64,000 bases of DNA from contig JACGWO010000001.1 of the NCBI GenBank assembly GCA_034509735.1, positions 30,631,966 through 30,695,965 of the forward strand, in the 5' to 3' direction. This stretch comes from Sesamum alatum. Taxonomy: Eukaryota > Streptophyta > Magnoliopsida > Lamiales > Pedaliaceae. The notes under the pieces were generated by a model. It made no database searches, was not told where the DNA came from, and saw nothing but the letters and a program-made list of their open reading frames with translations. The stretch's first letter is position 1. Each line of letters opens with the position of its first letter. The translations under genes were made by a program, and so were the position numbers. Shown here one piece after another: positions 22,228 to 33,173 of this stretch.

Positions 22228-23201
22228 AACCAAAGCCTCTCATTGCTAAGCCTGCATAAATATCCACCCTAGTAGCCCAATCGAGCCTAAGCCTAGTTTC
22301 GTTGTCATATTAAGCACAATACAAGTCATGAACAATCATTTCTTTGTCCTAAACCTTTGAACCCCACCGTTAAAGGATTGAAACGACTGCTTGTGATACT
22401 CTTCCCGCATTAGTGTATAGTTCAAGTGCATGTCTCAACCATCCCGTGAAGATGTGTCTAAAGGAAAGAAATTGTGGAAGAAAGAGAAAGAGAAAGAGAA
22501 AAGAAAAAAAAAAGAGGAGAGAAATCAAATGTCTCCCCCAAAAAAAAAAAAGGAAAAAAGTCAGCAGAAATAGCAAGTCTCAAAAAAAAAAAAGCAAGAG
22601 AATGGAGAATGTCGTGATGCAATGCGATGGCAAGAATAAGGGAAAAGCAAAGAAAGAAGAAAAAGATGGAGGACAAAGAAGGAATAAAGTGCACTTGAAC
22701 TAGAAAATTCCCGCCTGTGGAAGCCTATCCAAGTGTTGTCATCTAATTTCTTTAACCCTAAAACCCCTTCTTTCATTCTTATTTGTTTCCTACCCTCACT
22801 TAAAGCCCCATTACAACTCGGTAAAGACCCTTTGATTCTCAATCCAAACTCACTTCAAGCGGTGGAGATGTGATATAAGAGCAAGCCTATGACAAAATCT
22901 CATTGAAAGCATGACTTGGAGTTATTGTCCATCCTTAAACACTTTGAGCGTTTTGAGTGTATCCAAAGTGAGGGTGTTCACTCACTTTGCATTTTTTATT
23001 CTGAATAAATTGTTGAGATGATTGTCATATCGTGTGGCCTGTGTGAATTGGTACTATGTAGTCTATTGTTTTTCTGTTGCACCTTGACAGTGAATTCATT
23101 TTGAAATGTTGGCATAAGTTGAAATGAGGTGTTATGTAGAAGGGGATGTTCTTTTTAGAGTGAGCATTACATTGCTATAAGCTTGAGGACAAGCATGATC
23201 T
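22228..23201 (+). other. Athila-2 3' non-coding region, part 2
   Basis: This continues from 12306 after removal of Copia-A. A purine-only tract lies at 22478-22610 (runs of GAAAGA, poly-A and GGAGAG). The small open frames across that tract are compositional and are not called. The end, GATCTAAGTGTGGGGGTAT, is the polypurine tract before the 3' LTR. Confidence 0.65.
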
Positions 23202-23216
23202 AAGTGTGGGGGTATT
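23202..23216 (+). promoter_or_regulatory. Polypurine tract, Athila-2
   Basis: AAGTGTGGGGGTATT directly precedes TGATTTGGAG, the start of the 3' LTR. A similar AAGTGTGGGG occurs further upstream at about 11918. Confidence 0.7.
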
Positions 23217-23286
23217 TGATTTGGAGAAATTATACAACTTATTCCTATGTTTTCACCCTAATTTTATCTCAATATAATGCTTGTTC
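23217..23286 (+). mobile_element. Athila-2 3' LTR, part 1
   Basis: TGATTTGGAGAAATTATAC up to GCTTGTTC, matching 7786-7857 of the 5' LTR. It is interrupted by Copia-B. Confidence 0.9.
23282..23286. repeat. Target-site duplication TGTTC of Copia-B (left)
   Basis: TGTTC flanks Copia-B at 23282-23286 and 33478-33482. The empty site is present in the 5' LTR near 7852 as GCTTGTTCTTGGGT, so the duplication is proved by a within-window control. Confidence 0.95.
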
Positions 23287-25224
23287 TGAAAGAAATCGGT
23301 GGATCGTCCGGGAATTGCGTGAATGCGGAAGCGCGATATAAAATAACATACAAAAATTAAAGCATGCTTTTAATAATAAAAGAACACGCTCAAGGGGTGT
23401 ACTCTTAAGATTCCCGGGTGTTCGGTGTATCTCATGATTAAACAACATGTAAAGAAATCATGGAGGCCATAGAGTTGAAAATAAAGAGAGACAAAAAAAT
23501 AAAACGAGACCTACCCGTTGTTGTTTTCGTATTCAACGGCTACACGCGTTGTTCCCCATTTTGCACCGAGATCTCGTTCTTGAGACCCTCCAAATCGTGA
23601 CACACGATCCACCCACGTATCTTGCACGTCGTGCTAGCAACGAACAAGTGTATATTTTGGAGTGGATGAATCAACAACACGTTATCAATTAATGGTATTG
23701 ATTCATCTAAGTTCTAATGTTCCATGAACAAAAGAACTAGAAAATATTTTTCTTGGAGAATGGAGAGAGAGAGGGCGGACGAGAGAGAGGGGAGAGAGGC
23801 CGAAATTATGTGTGTGTTGTGTGTGTGTTGGAATTTCCTCATCCTTCAAAAAGTTGGAAGCTAGAGGTATTTATAGAGGAGGAGTTTAATCCTCTTTAAA
23901 CTCCTACTCTAAGAACTCTAATTTGTCTAGGATTTTGACCTAGTCAAAGTCCTAGTCAAACTAGTGTTTGACCTAGTCAAACAAATCCTAGCCTTGCATC
24001 TCCCCTTTCCATCTCAACCGTTGATTTTAATTTAATGGAATATTTAAATCCCATTAAATATTCCAAAAGGCTAAAAAAAATAAATATAATAAATAAATAT
24101 TAATATTTATTCTAAGCCCATTAAATCAACCATTTAATAAATCCTATTTATTAATTTAATTCTCTTTATCAAATAGAAGGAATTAATTTCTCCAAGAAAA
24201 TATAGGACCCGATTAAATCTAATTTAATCATTCATTTACTCCAATATTTAATTCCAAATTAAATACTAAGTGTGTGTGGATAGTGTGTGACTCTTTAGGT
24301 TCACCTTTCAGCTAGACTTGGTCGGATTCCTAGAATCCGTCCGTTACCATGGGTGGCCATCTAGCAACGGTCCATGGCACTAGAGACTAGGTGAAATAAT
24401 TGGGGATGAACATTTAGGCTCTAACAGTACACTTGTCCTTCTGTCTTCGGTCTCATCACTTAGAGTCTAGGGCACGGAAAAAGCAGGTACCCATTTTGGA
24501 CCTAAGTGTCGGTCTGTCCTTACTAAACGCCGCAAGGGAAACCTTCCCTTCTGTTCAGTTACTGTGGCCACATATTTTAGGGACAAGACACAGAGCATAC
24601 ATGAGACTCAACTGTCAATACCTTTTGACAGGAGACAGATCCTTTCTTGGAAAATACTGTCACTCTGTACACCCGAGCTGCACTAGACATGGCTTATGAC
24701 TACTCAAGAGTATTATGGCAATCTTTCACCATATCTAAGATACAGACCTGATGCACAGGTGAACTCAGCAGTTCCTCAAGTCAAAGGACTTGGCCTGTAC
24801 CGTTGGAACCGGAAATACACGTCATACCTTCCTAGCATGCTGACCCACTAACACTGCTTAGACGACCTTCATCACCCGTCGATGAAATACGACAGCAGAT
24901 ACTTAGTGCAAGTCTCAAAGGGAATCCCGGTACCCATTTTCGGGATTCCTTGACTTGGGGATTTCCGGACTGATTCGGTAAGACTGATTTCATGGACCTA
25001 CCTCCAAGCGTAGTCCCAGTCCCCGAAATCGATTCTCAATCCGTGGGCATTGTTTGCGTAGTGAACAGAAATATAAATGCAGATATAAGTGAACGTAAAC
25101 AAAGTATTGCCATATGAATTTTCACTTCTTTATTCATAAATGTTTTTATCAAACACCAAAAATTGTCTAGACATAGGTTACATATTCCTGCCAAAATTGG
25201 CTTACATGGTCACCTATTCCAACA
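23287..25224 (-). mobile_element. Copia-B 3' LTR
   Basis: 1938 bases, TGAAAGAAATCGGTGG to TATTCCAACA. TATA box at 23868-23875 on the minus strand. Compared with its partner it lacks about 60 bases between GTCATACCTT (about 24830) and CCTAGCATGC, the segment that holds one arm of stem-loop 1. Confidence 0.93.
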
Positions 25225-25239
25225 ATCTCCCACTTGACC
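25225..25239 (-). promoter_or_regulatory. Polypurine tract, Copia-B
   Basis: GGTCAAGTGGGAGAT on the minus strand, adjacent to the 3' LTR and overlapping the end of pol, as in other plant copias. Confidence 0.88.
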
Positions 25240-25240
25240 T

Positions 25241-26071
25241 TTAAAGCCAATCGCCCATATGTCTAATACCCATCTTCTCAAGATGTTGCGTATGAGCGCT
25301 CTGCGACATAGGCTTTGTCAGCGGATCTTCTATGTTGTCTGCTGAGTTGACTCGGTCCATCCGGACGTCACCTCTTCCTACCATTTCTCTAAGAAGATGG
25401 TAGCGTCTAAGAATGTGTTTGGAACAGTGATGAGATCTCGGTTCCTTTGCTTGCGCTATTGCTCCGTTGTTATCACAGAAGATGACAACAGGCTCGGCGA
25501 TGCTAGGCACCACACCCAACTCTTGGATGTAGTTTCTCATCGAAACTGCTTCCTTAGCAGCTTCTGAAGCTGCTATGTATTCAGCCTCTGTGGTGGAGTC
25601 AGCAATGGTTGCTTGCTTGGAACTTTTCCAAGCTACTACTCCTCCATTGAGTTTGAATACGTACCCCGATTGAGACTTGGCATCATCGTCATCAGACTGG
25701 AAGCTAGCGTCGCTAAAGCCTTCCAGAATTAGTTCTCGATTGCCATAGACTACGAACATTTCCTTAGTCCTCCTTAGGTACTTAAGGATACCCTTAACAG
25801 CATTCCAATGTGCCTCTCCTGCGCAGGACTGATATCTGCTTGTTACGCTCAAAGCGTATGCAATATCAGGCCTAGTGCAGTGGACCGCATATTGGATGCT
25901 ACCTACGGCAGAAGCATAGAGGATGACTTTCATCCTTTCAAGTTCCTCATCAGTCTGTGGGGACTGTTTCTTGGACAACTTGATCCCATGCCTCATGGGA
26001 AGGAATCCTCATTTGGAGTTGTCCATTCGATATCTCTTTAGGACTTTCTCCATATACGAGTTTTGGGTGAG
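25241..26071 (-). pseudogene. Copia-B pol, RT end and RNase H
   Basis: Same frame as the pol part upstream, separated only by stops. The open stretch 25241-25996 (251 residues) reads HGIKLSKKQSPQTDEE, CTRPDIAYALSVTSRYQS, then RNase H with the acidic residues in FSDASFQ (Asp 96), STTEAEYIAASEAA (Glu 137 or 139) and FCDNNGAIAQA (Asp 175). It ends MGDWL next to the polypurine tract. RNase H removes the RNA strand and makes the plus-strand primer. The second TGA of pol is at 26009-26011, where the reading otherwise continues into GFLPMRHG. Confidence 0.9.
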
Positions 26072-28042
26072 TCATAACACCCTTTTAGATCTGTCCCTGA
26101 CAATCTGGATGCCTAGGATGTAGGAGGCTTCACCCAAGTCCTTCATGGAAAACTGGGTTGACAACCATGCTTTTGTGTTTCCTAACATTCTAACGTCATT
26201 ACCAATGAGCAGAATGTCATCCACATAAAGCACTAGGAACACAATTGAGCTCCCACTGACCTTCTTGTATACATAAGGATCGGATTCATTTTTGATGAAG
26301 TCATACCCCCGTATTACTTCGTCAAAGCGAATGTTCCAACTTCGAGAGGCTTGTTTGAGGCCATAGATGGACTTCTGGAGACGACAGACTTTCTGTTCTT
26401 CTCCAGTGACCGTGAAACCCTCCAGCTGATCCATATAGATCTCTTCTTCAACGAAACCGTTGAGGAAGGCCGTTTTCACGTCCATCTGCCATATCTCATA
26501 GTCATACCATGCTGTTATGGCGAGCAGGATCCGAATGGACTTAGCCATGGCTACTGGCGAGTAGGTATCCTCAAAATCGACCCCGGGTTGTTGAGTGTAT
26601 CCCTTAGCTACAAGCCTAGCCTTAAAAGTTGTGACTTCTCCATCAACGCTAAGTTTGCGCTTGTAGACCCACTTACAGCCCACTGGCTTAACACCTTTCG
26701 GTGGATCTACAAGACTCCAGACTTGGTTCTCGCTCATGGAGTCCATTTCGGCTTTCATGGCCTCAAGCCATTTCCCGGAGTCGATGTCTGACACCGCTTC
26801 TCCATAAGTCTTAGGATCGTTATCCAAAAGATCGGTCGCATCTAGAAAGCCATATCTCACTGGAGGTCTGGACTCTCTAGTGGACCTACGGAGAACGGGA
26901 ACGTCAGTGGTGACTGTGGGCGCTGACTGTATCGGAGCCGGTGGTTCAGGAACCGGGGCTGGCTGTTCCTGAGGCTGTCCTCCATGCCTAGCATGTTGGA
27001 CCTCTCGAGGTTGGTCAGCCCTTCGGCTGTCTATCCTGAATCCTCTAAGTGAGGGTTCCGTGGCTACCTTTGATGGCTGGATTCCATCACTTGATTCCTC
27101 AAGGATCAGCTCATCAGGTTGGATATCCTTCGGGAAGCCTTGCTCCAAGAATACTGCATTTCCTGAAACAAAGACCTTTTGTTCCAAGGGGTCATAAAAG
27201 TAATAACCCACAGTTTCTTTAGGGTATCCAATGAACCTGCATAAGCTAGACCTGGATTCTAACTTATCTCCCACTAACCTCTTGACGTATGCGGGGCTAC
27301 CCCACACTTTCATGTAGTTGTAGGACGCAGGCTTGCCGTGCCATATTTCATATGGCGTTTGGGTTAATGTACTAGTAGGCGCCAAATTCAACAACTTGGC
27401 CGCCGTTTCTAGTGCATAACCCCAAAAGGATAAGGGCAGTTTGGTGAAACTCATCATGGACCGAACCATGTCCAACAGGGTTCGATTCCTCCTTTCAGAG
27501 ACACCATTTAACTGTGGTGTTCCTGGAGGTGTCCATTCTGATATTATACCATGTTCTTTTAGATAATCTAGGAACTTCGTACTAAGGTATTCACCGCCTC
27601 GGTCTGACCGTAGGACTTTAATTTTGCAGTTGGTTTGGTTCTCCACTTCAAGTCTGAATTCTTTAAACCTCTCAAGAGCTTCAGACTTGTACCTCATCAG
27701 GTAAACATAACCATACCGTGAATGATCATCGGTAAAGGTTATGAAGTAGGAAAACCCACCTCGGGCCTGCGTCCTTAGTGGCCCACATACGTCTGTATGG
27801 ACCAAGTCCAACAGACCTGTGGCAAGCCTGCTTTGTCCTACAAAGGGCCTCTTGGTCATTTTCCCTCTTAGACAGAATTCAAAAGTTGGTAGATCGCTCA
27901 AGTCCCCAACCTCTATGTTCTTTGAGTCTACCAACCTTTTCATCCTATCTTGGGATATGTGACCTAGCCTAGCGTGCCACAGTCGTGCGTTCCCGTTATT
28001 ATCTAATTTCCGTTTGTGTTGTGCATTGAGGACGATAATCGT
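26072..28042 (-). pseudogene. Copia-B pol, integrase and reverse transcriptase
   Basis: The frame is open from just after a TAA (28043-28045) to a TGA at 26072. Before the first Met it encodes NARLWHARLGHISQDRMKR, the start of the HHCC finger. The usual pair of cysteines reads FEFCLRG, so the first Cys is lost. Counting from the Met at 27943, the integrase triad is Asp 51 (HTDVCGP), Asp 114 (RSDRGGEY) and Glu 150 (NGVSERRNR), with 35 residues between the last two. The RT follows: KWVYKRKLSVDGEVTTFKAR, QMDVKTAFLNGFVEEEIYM, IYGLKQASRSWNIRFDEVI and catalytic YVDD at 573-576. Stops and the lost Cys make it non-functional. Confidence 0.92.
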
Positions 28043-28104
28043 TTATTGCAAGATATAGAGTCCGTTATGCAATGTACCAAGTAGATGAGCAATTCCACAC
28101 CTCA

Positions 28105-29277
28105 TCAAATAAAAGCAATTTTTATTGATTCATAACCACTATTGTCCAACAATGGAGTGGAAATGATGTTTTTAATCATACTAGGTACAAAATAAACTTG
28201 CTCTAAATCTATGCTAATACTATCACTAATCACTAGAGTGGCGGATCCTACTGCTTCTGCCGAGATGGCCTTGCCATTCCCAAGCTTCACGATCATATCC
28301 CCGCTACCCAGTTTTTTGCTTCTTTTCAACACCTGCAAGTCATTGCAAATGTGAGCTCCACAGCCGGTATCCAATACCCAAGAAGCAGAATTAGTGACCA
28401 TATTAACCTCAATCACATAAATACCTTGGTTCGAGAAGTGTTTGGGGCACTCTCTCTTCCAATACCCTTTCTCACGGCAGTTGATACATATGTCATATGC
28501 CTTCGACTGTTGCTTGGAGACAACCTTTCCTTTTCCTTTGCCTTTCCCCTCTTTGGCAATGAGAACACTCCTAGTGTTCGTAGCTGCTTTGACGGCATTT
28601 CCCTTCCCTTTCTTCTTCTTCCAATGTCTGGCACCCTTGCCTTTCGTATTTGAAGTTGAAGCACCTCCAAACAGTACTGAAGGTGTGGACTTCTTAGTCG
28701 TTGCCTCGTGTTGCACCAACATATTGATCAACTCATGAATGCCCTTCTCAAGTGCATTCATGTTGCAGTTGATGATAAATTGGTCAAAGGAGGGTGGGAG
28801 TGATTGAAGGATCACATCTATGTACGTTTCATTATCTAGACCTACCTTTAGGTCCTCGAGCTTTTCCAGCATTTTAACCCCGTGCTCTTGTACAGAGGAT
28901 CCTTCTATCATTTTCGTTCCAAAGAACGCCTTGATCGCGACATACCTAGTATGCCGGTCCGGGACTGCATAGCAATCCTTAAGGCGAGCCATAATGGAAG
29001 GGACATCGTCTAGCCTTTCATATTGCTTCTGAATCTCATTGGTCATCGAAGCAAGTATGATGCTACGGACCTTCCGGTTATCCTTATGCCAAGTCTCGAA
29101 CGTCTCACGTTCTTCTGGCGTGGATCCTCCCGGCAAGGTCCTAGGGAGAGACTCGTCCATGACGTAGCCTTGGTTCTCGTAATCTAGGACTATCCTGAGA
29201 TTGCGCAACCAGTCGTTGTAATTTGTTCCATTGAATTTGTTTGTCTCAAGAGTGGTGGAAAGTGGGTTCTTAGACAT
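28105..29277 (-). CDS. Copia-B gag with protease N-terminal part
   Basis: An open frame of 390 residues encodes the capsid/nucleocapsid protein, which packages element RNA in the cytoplasm. The N-terminus has NKFNGTNYNDWLRNLRIVL, the UBN2-like gag start shared with F and G. A basic segment runs from 212 to 257 (KGKGARHWKKKKGKG). The knuckle at 264-277 is CINCREKGYWKREC: the His is replaced by Tyr, so zinc binding is probably impaired; Copia-F keeps GHW. The protease active site WVLDTGCGAH follows at 300-309. The frame ends in SGYESIKIAFI where the Copia-F equivalent has seven more bases, so a small deletion shifts gag-protease out of frame with pol. The start is fixed by the conserved MSKNP after the leader. 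Confidence 0.9.
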   Translation of the reverse strand: MSKNPLSTTLETNKFNGTNYNDWLRNLRIVLDYENQGYVMDESLPRTLPGGSTPEERETFETWHKDNRKVRSIILASMTNEIQKQYERLDDVPSIMARLKDCYAVPDRHTRYVAIKAFFGTKMIEGSSVQEHGVKMLEKLEDLKVGLDNETYIDVILQSLPPSFDQFIINCNMNALEKGIHELINMLVQHEATTKKSTPSVLFGGASTSNTKGKGARHWKKKKGKGNAVKAATNTRSVLIAKEGKGKGKGKVVSKQQSKAYDICINCREKGYWKRECPKHFSNQGIYVIEVNMVTNSASWVLDTGCGAHICNDLQVLKRSKKLGSGDMIVKLGNGKAISAEAVGSATLVISDSISIDLEQVYFVPSMIKNIISTPLLDNSGYESIKIAFI

Positions 29278-29653
29278 TTTAAAATCTACATTCTAGAAAA
29301 CAGCGCACGATCAGCAGAAAATAAAAGACGGTGGTTTGATAAAATAATTAAATGCATGGACTTTAGTCATTTAATCCTCCCACTATTTATACGAAAACAC
29401 GGTACTCTGAAACGTGATTTTCGGGAAATCCTTTCCTAGTGGGCTTGGGATCCACAGCAATTTTTCCATACCCCGCTTTTACGATTCGCATGGAAAAGAT
29501 CCTGTGGGAGGTATTCCATACCATTCTCATTCCACGAGATTCCCCAGATTATTGCCTCACCCTTTCACCTGATCCCGAGGACTCCAAGCGAATCATGTTA
29601 ATTGGGCGTTAGACCCAACCCAATCGACCGAGCCACAGACCCACTGGTACCCC

Positions 29654-29743
29654 CATGACTCGTGAGACAGGTAACAGCAGCCCATTTTTCGTTCATGACA
29701 TAGTGCAGCTTCCTTTAAGTACAATAACGTGCCACGACTCGTG
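29654..29743 (-). other. Twin leader palindromes, Copia-B
   Basis: CATGACTCGTG at 29654-29664 (one change from the palindrome) and CACGACTCGTG at 29733-29743, 79 bases apart. The nearer copy is 377 bases from the gag start. Confidence 0.6.
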
Positions 29744-30050
29744 AGACCACGCTATTGACCCAAAGCAGCTTCCTCACTATGACATGGATTGGAAGGCATG
29801 GACAAACTCCTAGAGTTCAAGTCCATTTTGTCTAGGGTCTAATATTTTGACATTGGTCCAACCAATGTGAGAGTAGTAAATGACCGAGATCTCATAAATA
29901 TACATTCACACATACAACCATAATGCGTAAATAAACCATCCATAGCAGTTATATGATAAACAAATAACCCATTCATCCATCATCATAACCACATGCAAAA
30001 TTAAAGCCTAGCACGCCCCTGTTGGATGATCACGAGCCCGAATCCTATTC

Positions 30051-30074
30051 GACCCACTGAGCCCGCAGTGGATC
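30051..30074 (-). other. Leader hairpin, Copia-B
   Basis: On the minus strand GATCCACTG and CAGTGGGTC form a nine-pair stem with one G-U, loop CGGGCT. Copia-E has the fully paired version. Confidence 0.6.
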
Positions 30075-30796
30075 TATGGTCAATCTAGGGTTGGTCCTAT
30101 ACTATTACATTAATAGTAACCCAATCATCATGCTGATGGGCCTTGGTCTCTTTTCTCTTTCTTCACTTCATGGAAAACTCCAAGGGACCTCCCGTCTGGG
30201 CTCTCTATGTGGTCCTTCCTTCTTTCTCCACCAATTACAAAATTAGAAACCTCACTCCTATTCTACTCTCATTACATATAAAAAAAAGAAACCCCAGCGA
30301 AAACCCGGGGGGAGTACATAAGGAGGGAGGTAGAATGCCTTGTTATTCCAAGGCAACTAGAAAGAGAGAAGGAGAAAGCAGTAAAAGAGGCACACAGGCC
30401 CAACAGAAAATAAACCATACATTCGGTCTAGGGCTCCTGATCATCCATTTCCATCCAACACACATAATCACATGATCCCATCATATAATTACAATATACC
30501 AACAACACATGATTCCCAATCATAAATATTCAAAATAATAAATGAATATGTGCGTAACGTGTGAAAAATAAAACATAAATATTGGTAATAAGATTTTCTC
30601 GTTTTAGGAAAACCTTTCTTCATTATTTTAAGTAAAATAACCCCGGGATTCCAAATCCAATTCATTTTACTCCTAAAATAATATCTTTAGAAAATTAGGC
30701 TTAATTGTACCCACAAAACGATTTTTCAGAATTAATTCAAAATTAAAACTGAAAATAATTAAAAAATAAAAGAAAACACCACTAGGGTTTTGAAAC

Positions 30797-31265
30797 CCTA
30801 GCAGCAGCAGCCGCCGCCGCCAGCAGCGGCCTGCCGGTGCGCGCACAGGGCAGCAGGCTCAGCCTGCCGCCCCCTGCGCGCGCGCTGGCGTTGCCTGGCC
30901 GGGCGCGCGCGCAGAGGCCCCTGCCTGCGTGCGCGCGCGCCTGGCCGGCAACACATTGCGCGGCCCGGGCATTCCGGCAGGCCGTCGCGCGCGCAGGCTC
31001 CCTTGCCTCGCGCGCGCGCTGGCCTGGTGGCTGCCGGCCGCGCCATGCGCAGACTCCTCCGTCTGCGTGCGCGCGCGCCCGGCGGCGTTGCCCAGAGTCC
31101 GTCCGCGCGCAGACACCCTCGTCTGCGTGCGCGCGCGCCTGGAGGCGCTGCCCCTGCGCGACCGGCTGGGCGGGCGCGTTCAGGCTTCCCTTGCTTGCGC
31201 GCGTCTGTCCTGCCGGCAGCGCGCGGCTGCGCGCGGCCAGCCCTCTCGGCTGGCCGGCTGCGTCG
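30797..31265. other. GC-rich block in leader, Copia-B (long form)
   Basis: About 470 bases of very high GC content, rich in GCGCGCGC and alternating purine-pyrimidine runs, 200 bases from the primer site. An irregular internal repeat of about 70-80 bases can be seen at 31040-31160: each unit has a CGCAGAC/GTCTGCG hairpin followed by TGCGCGCGCGCC and GGCG. The six-frame open frames of 80-175 codons here result from lack of AT-rich stops. Confidence 0.8.
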
Positions 31266-31466
31266 TTTCTCGTTTTCCGTTAAATTTTTCCACCCCGTTT
31301 TCCAAGAACAACAGAAAAATACCAATATTCAGAAAATACACACGAATCAAAAGCAATAAAAATGACATGCTTTAAAATCAAGAAAATCAGGATTTAATAA
31401 AAACATGCCAATTTCACGTTTCATGCTTATAACGCACAGAAACCCTAGGCCTATACACCGAACCGG

Positions 31467-31478
31467 GCTCTGATACCA
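31467..31478 (-). promoter_or_regulatory. Primer binding site, tRNA-iMet, Copia-B
   Basis: TGGTATCAGAGC on the minus strand, one base from the LTR end TTCA; perfect match to the plant initiator tRNA-Met 3' end. Confidence 0.93.
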
Positions 31479-33072
31479 CTGAAGGAAATCGGTGGATCGT
31501 CCCGGGAATTGCACGAATGCGGAAGCGCGATATAAAATAACATACAAAAATTAAAGCATGCTTTTAATAATAAAAGAACACGCTCAAAGGGTGTACCCTT
31601 AAGATTCCCGGGTGTTCGGTGTATCTCATGATTAAACAACATGTAAAGAAATCATGGAGGCCATAGAGTTGAAAATAAAGAGAGCCGAAAAAATAAAACG
31701 AGACCTACCCGTTGTCGTTTTCGTCTTCAACGGCTACACGCGTTGTTCCCCGTTTTGCACCGAGATCTCGTTCTTGAGACCCTCCAAATCGTGACACACG
31801 ATCCACCCACGTATCTTGCACGTCGTGCTAGCAACGAACAAGTGTATATTTTGGAGTGGATGAATCAACAACACGTTATCAATTAACGGTATTGATTCAT
31901 CTAAGTTCTAATGTTCCAAGAACAAAAGAACTAGAAAATATTTTTCTTGGAGAGTGGAGAGAGAGAGGGCGGACGAGAGAGAGGGGAGAGAGGCCGAAAT
32001 TATGTGTGTGTTGTGTGTGTGTTGGAATTTCATCATCCTTCAAAAAGTTGGAAGCTAGAGGTATTTATAGAGGAGGAGTTTAATCCTCTTTAAACTCCTA
32101 CTCTAAGAACTCTAATTTGTCTAGGATTTTGACCTAGTCAAAGTCCTAGTCAAACTAGTGTTTGATCTAGCCAAACAAATCCTAGCCTTCCATCTCCCCT
32201 TTCCATCTCAACCGTTGATTTTAATTTAATGGAATATTTAAATCCCATTAAATATTCCAAAAGGCAAAAAAAATAAATATAATATATAAATATTAATATT
32301 TATTCTAAGCCCATTAAATCAATCCTTTAATAAATCCTATTTATTAATTTAATTTCCTTTATCAAATAGAAGGAATTAATTTCTCCAAGAAAATATAGGA
32401 CCCGATTAAATCTAATTTAATCATTCCTTTACTCCAATATTTAATTCCAAATTAAATACTAAGTGTGTGTGGATAGTGTGTGACTCTTTAGGTTCACCTT
32501 TCAGCTAGACTTGGTCGGATTCCTAGAATCCTTCCGTTACCATGGGTGGCCATCTAGCAACGGTCCATGACACGAGAGACTAGGTGAAATAATTGGGCAT
32601 GAACATTTAGGCTCTAACAGTACACTTGTCCTTCTGTCTTCGGTCTCATCACTTAGAGTCTAGGGCACGAAAAAAGCAGGCACCCATTTTAGACCTAAGT
32701 GTCGGTCCGTCCTTACTAAACACCGCAAGGGAAACCTTCCCTTCTGTTTAGTTACTGTGGCCACAGATTTTAGGGACAAGACACAGAGCATACATGAGAC
32801 TCAACTGTCAATACCTTTTGACAGGAGACAGATCATTTCTTGGAAAATACTGTCACTCTGTGCACCCGAGCTGCACTAGACATGGCTTATGACTACTCAA
32901 GAGTATTTTGGCAATCTCCCACCATATCTAAGATACAGACCTGATGCACAGGTGAACTCAGCAGTTCCTCAAGTCAAAGGACTTGGCCTGTACCGTTGGA
33001 ACCGGAATACACGTCATACCTTGCTGACCATACTCAAGGTCCTCCGTAAGACGGTTCCCGCGAGTCACCTCA

Positions 33073-33097
33073 GTCAGCTGCTTCCTAGCATGCTGAC
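33073..33097 (-). other. LTR stem-loop 1, Copia-B 5' LTR
   Basis: Arms GTCAGC and GCTGAC, about 381-405 bases from the LTR start in the sense direction. The partner LTR has lost the first arm through the 60-base deletion. Confidence 0.6.
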
Positions 33098-33173
33098 CCA
33101 CTAACACTGCTTAGACGACCTTCGTCACCCGTCGATGAAATACGACAGCAGATGCTTAGTGCAAGTCTCAAAG

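Larger units (their letters stand above)
29278..31466 (-). other. Copia-B 5' leader
   Basis: About 2.2 kb between primer site and gag with no credible open frame. Landmarks shared with A, E and G: AAGCGGGG and the CCTTTCCTAGTGGGC segment near 29430, twin palindromes, the GACCCACTGAGCCCGCAG hairpin, GGCACACAGGCCC near 30390 and a GC-rich block. The open frames across the GC block are compositional. Confidence 0.78.

Noticed and set aside
22370..22842. Lysine/arginine-rich and mirror-strand phenylalanine-rich open frames
   Set aside because: Products of a purine-only tract in the Athila-2 3' region; no domain and no conserved frame.
26351..26791. 146-codon + strand open frame
   Set aside because: It lies wholly opposite the Copia-B RT, which has clear motifs; a shadow frame.
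30798..31375. Open frames of 80-175 codons on both strands in the GC-rich leader block
   Set aside because: They overlap in most frames, consist of Arg/Ala/Pro-rich low-complexity sequence and follow from the lack of AT-rich stops; no start context or homology.
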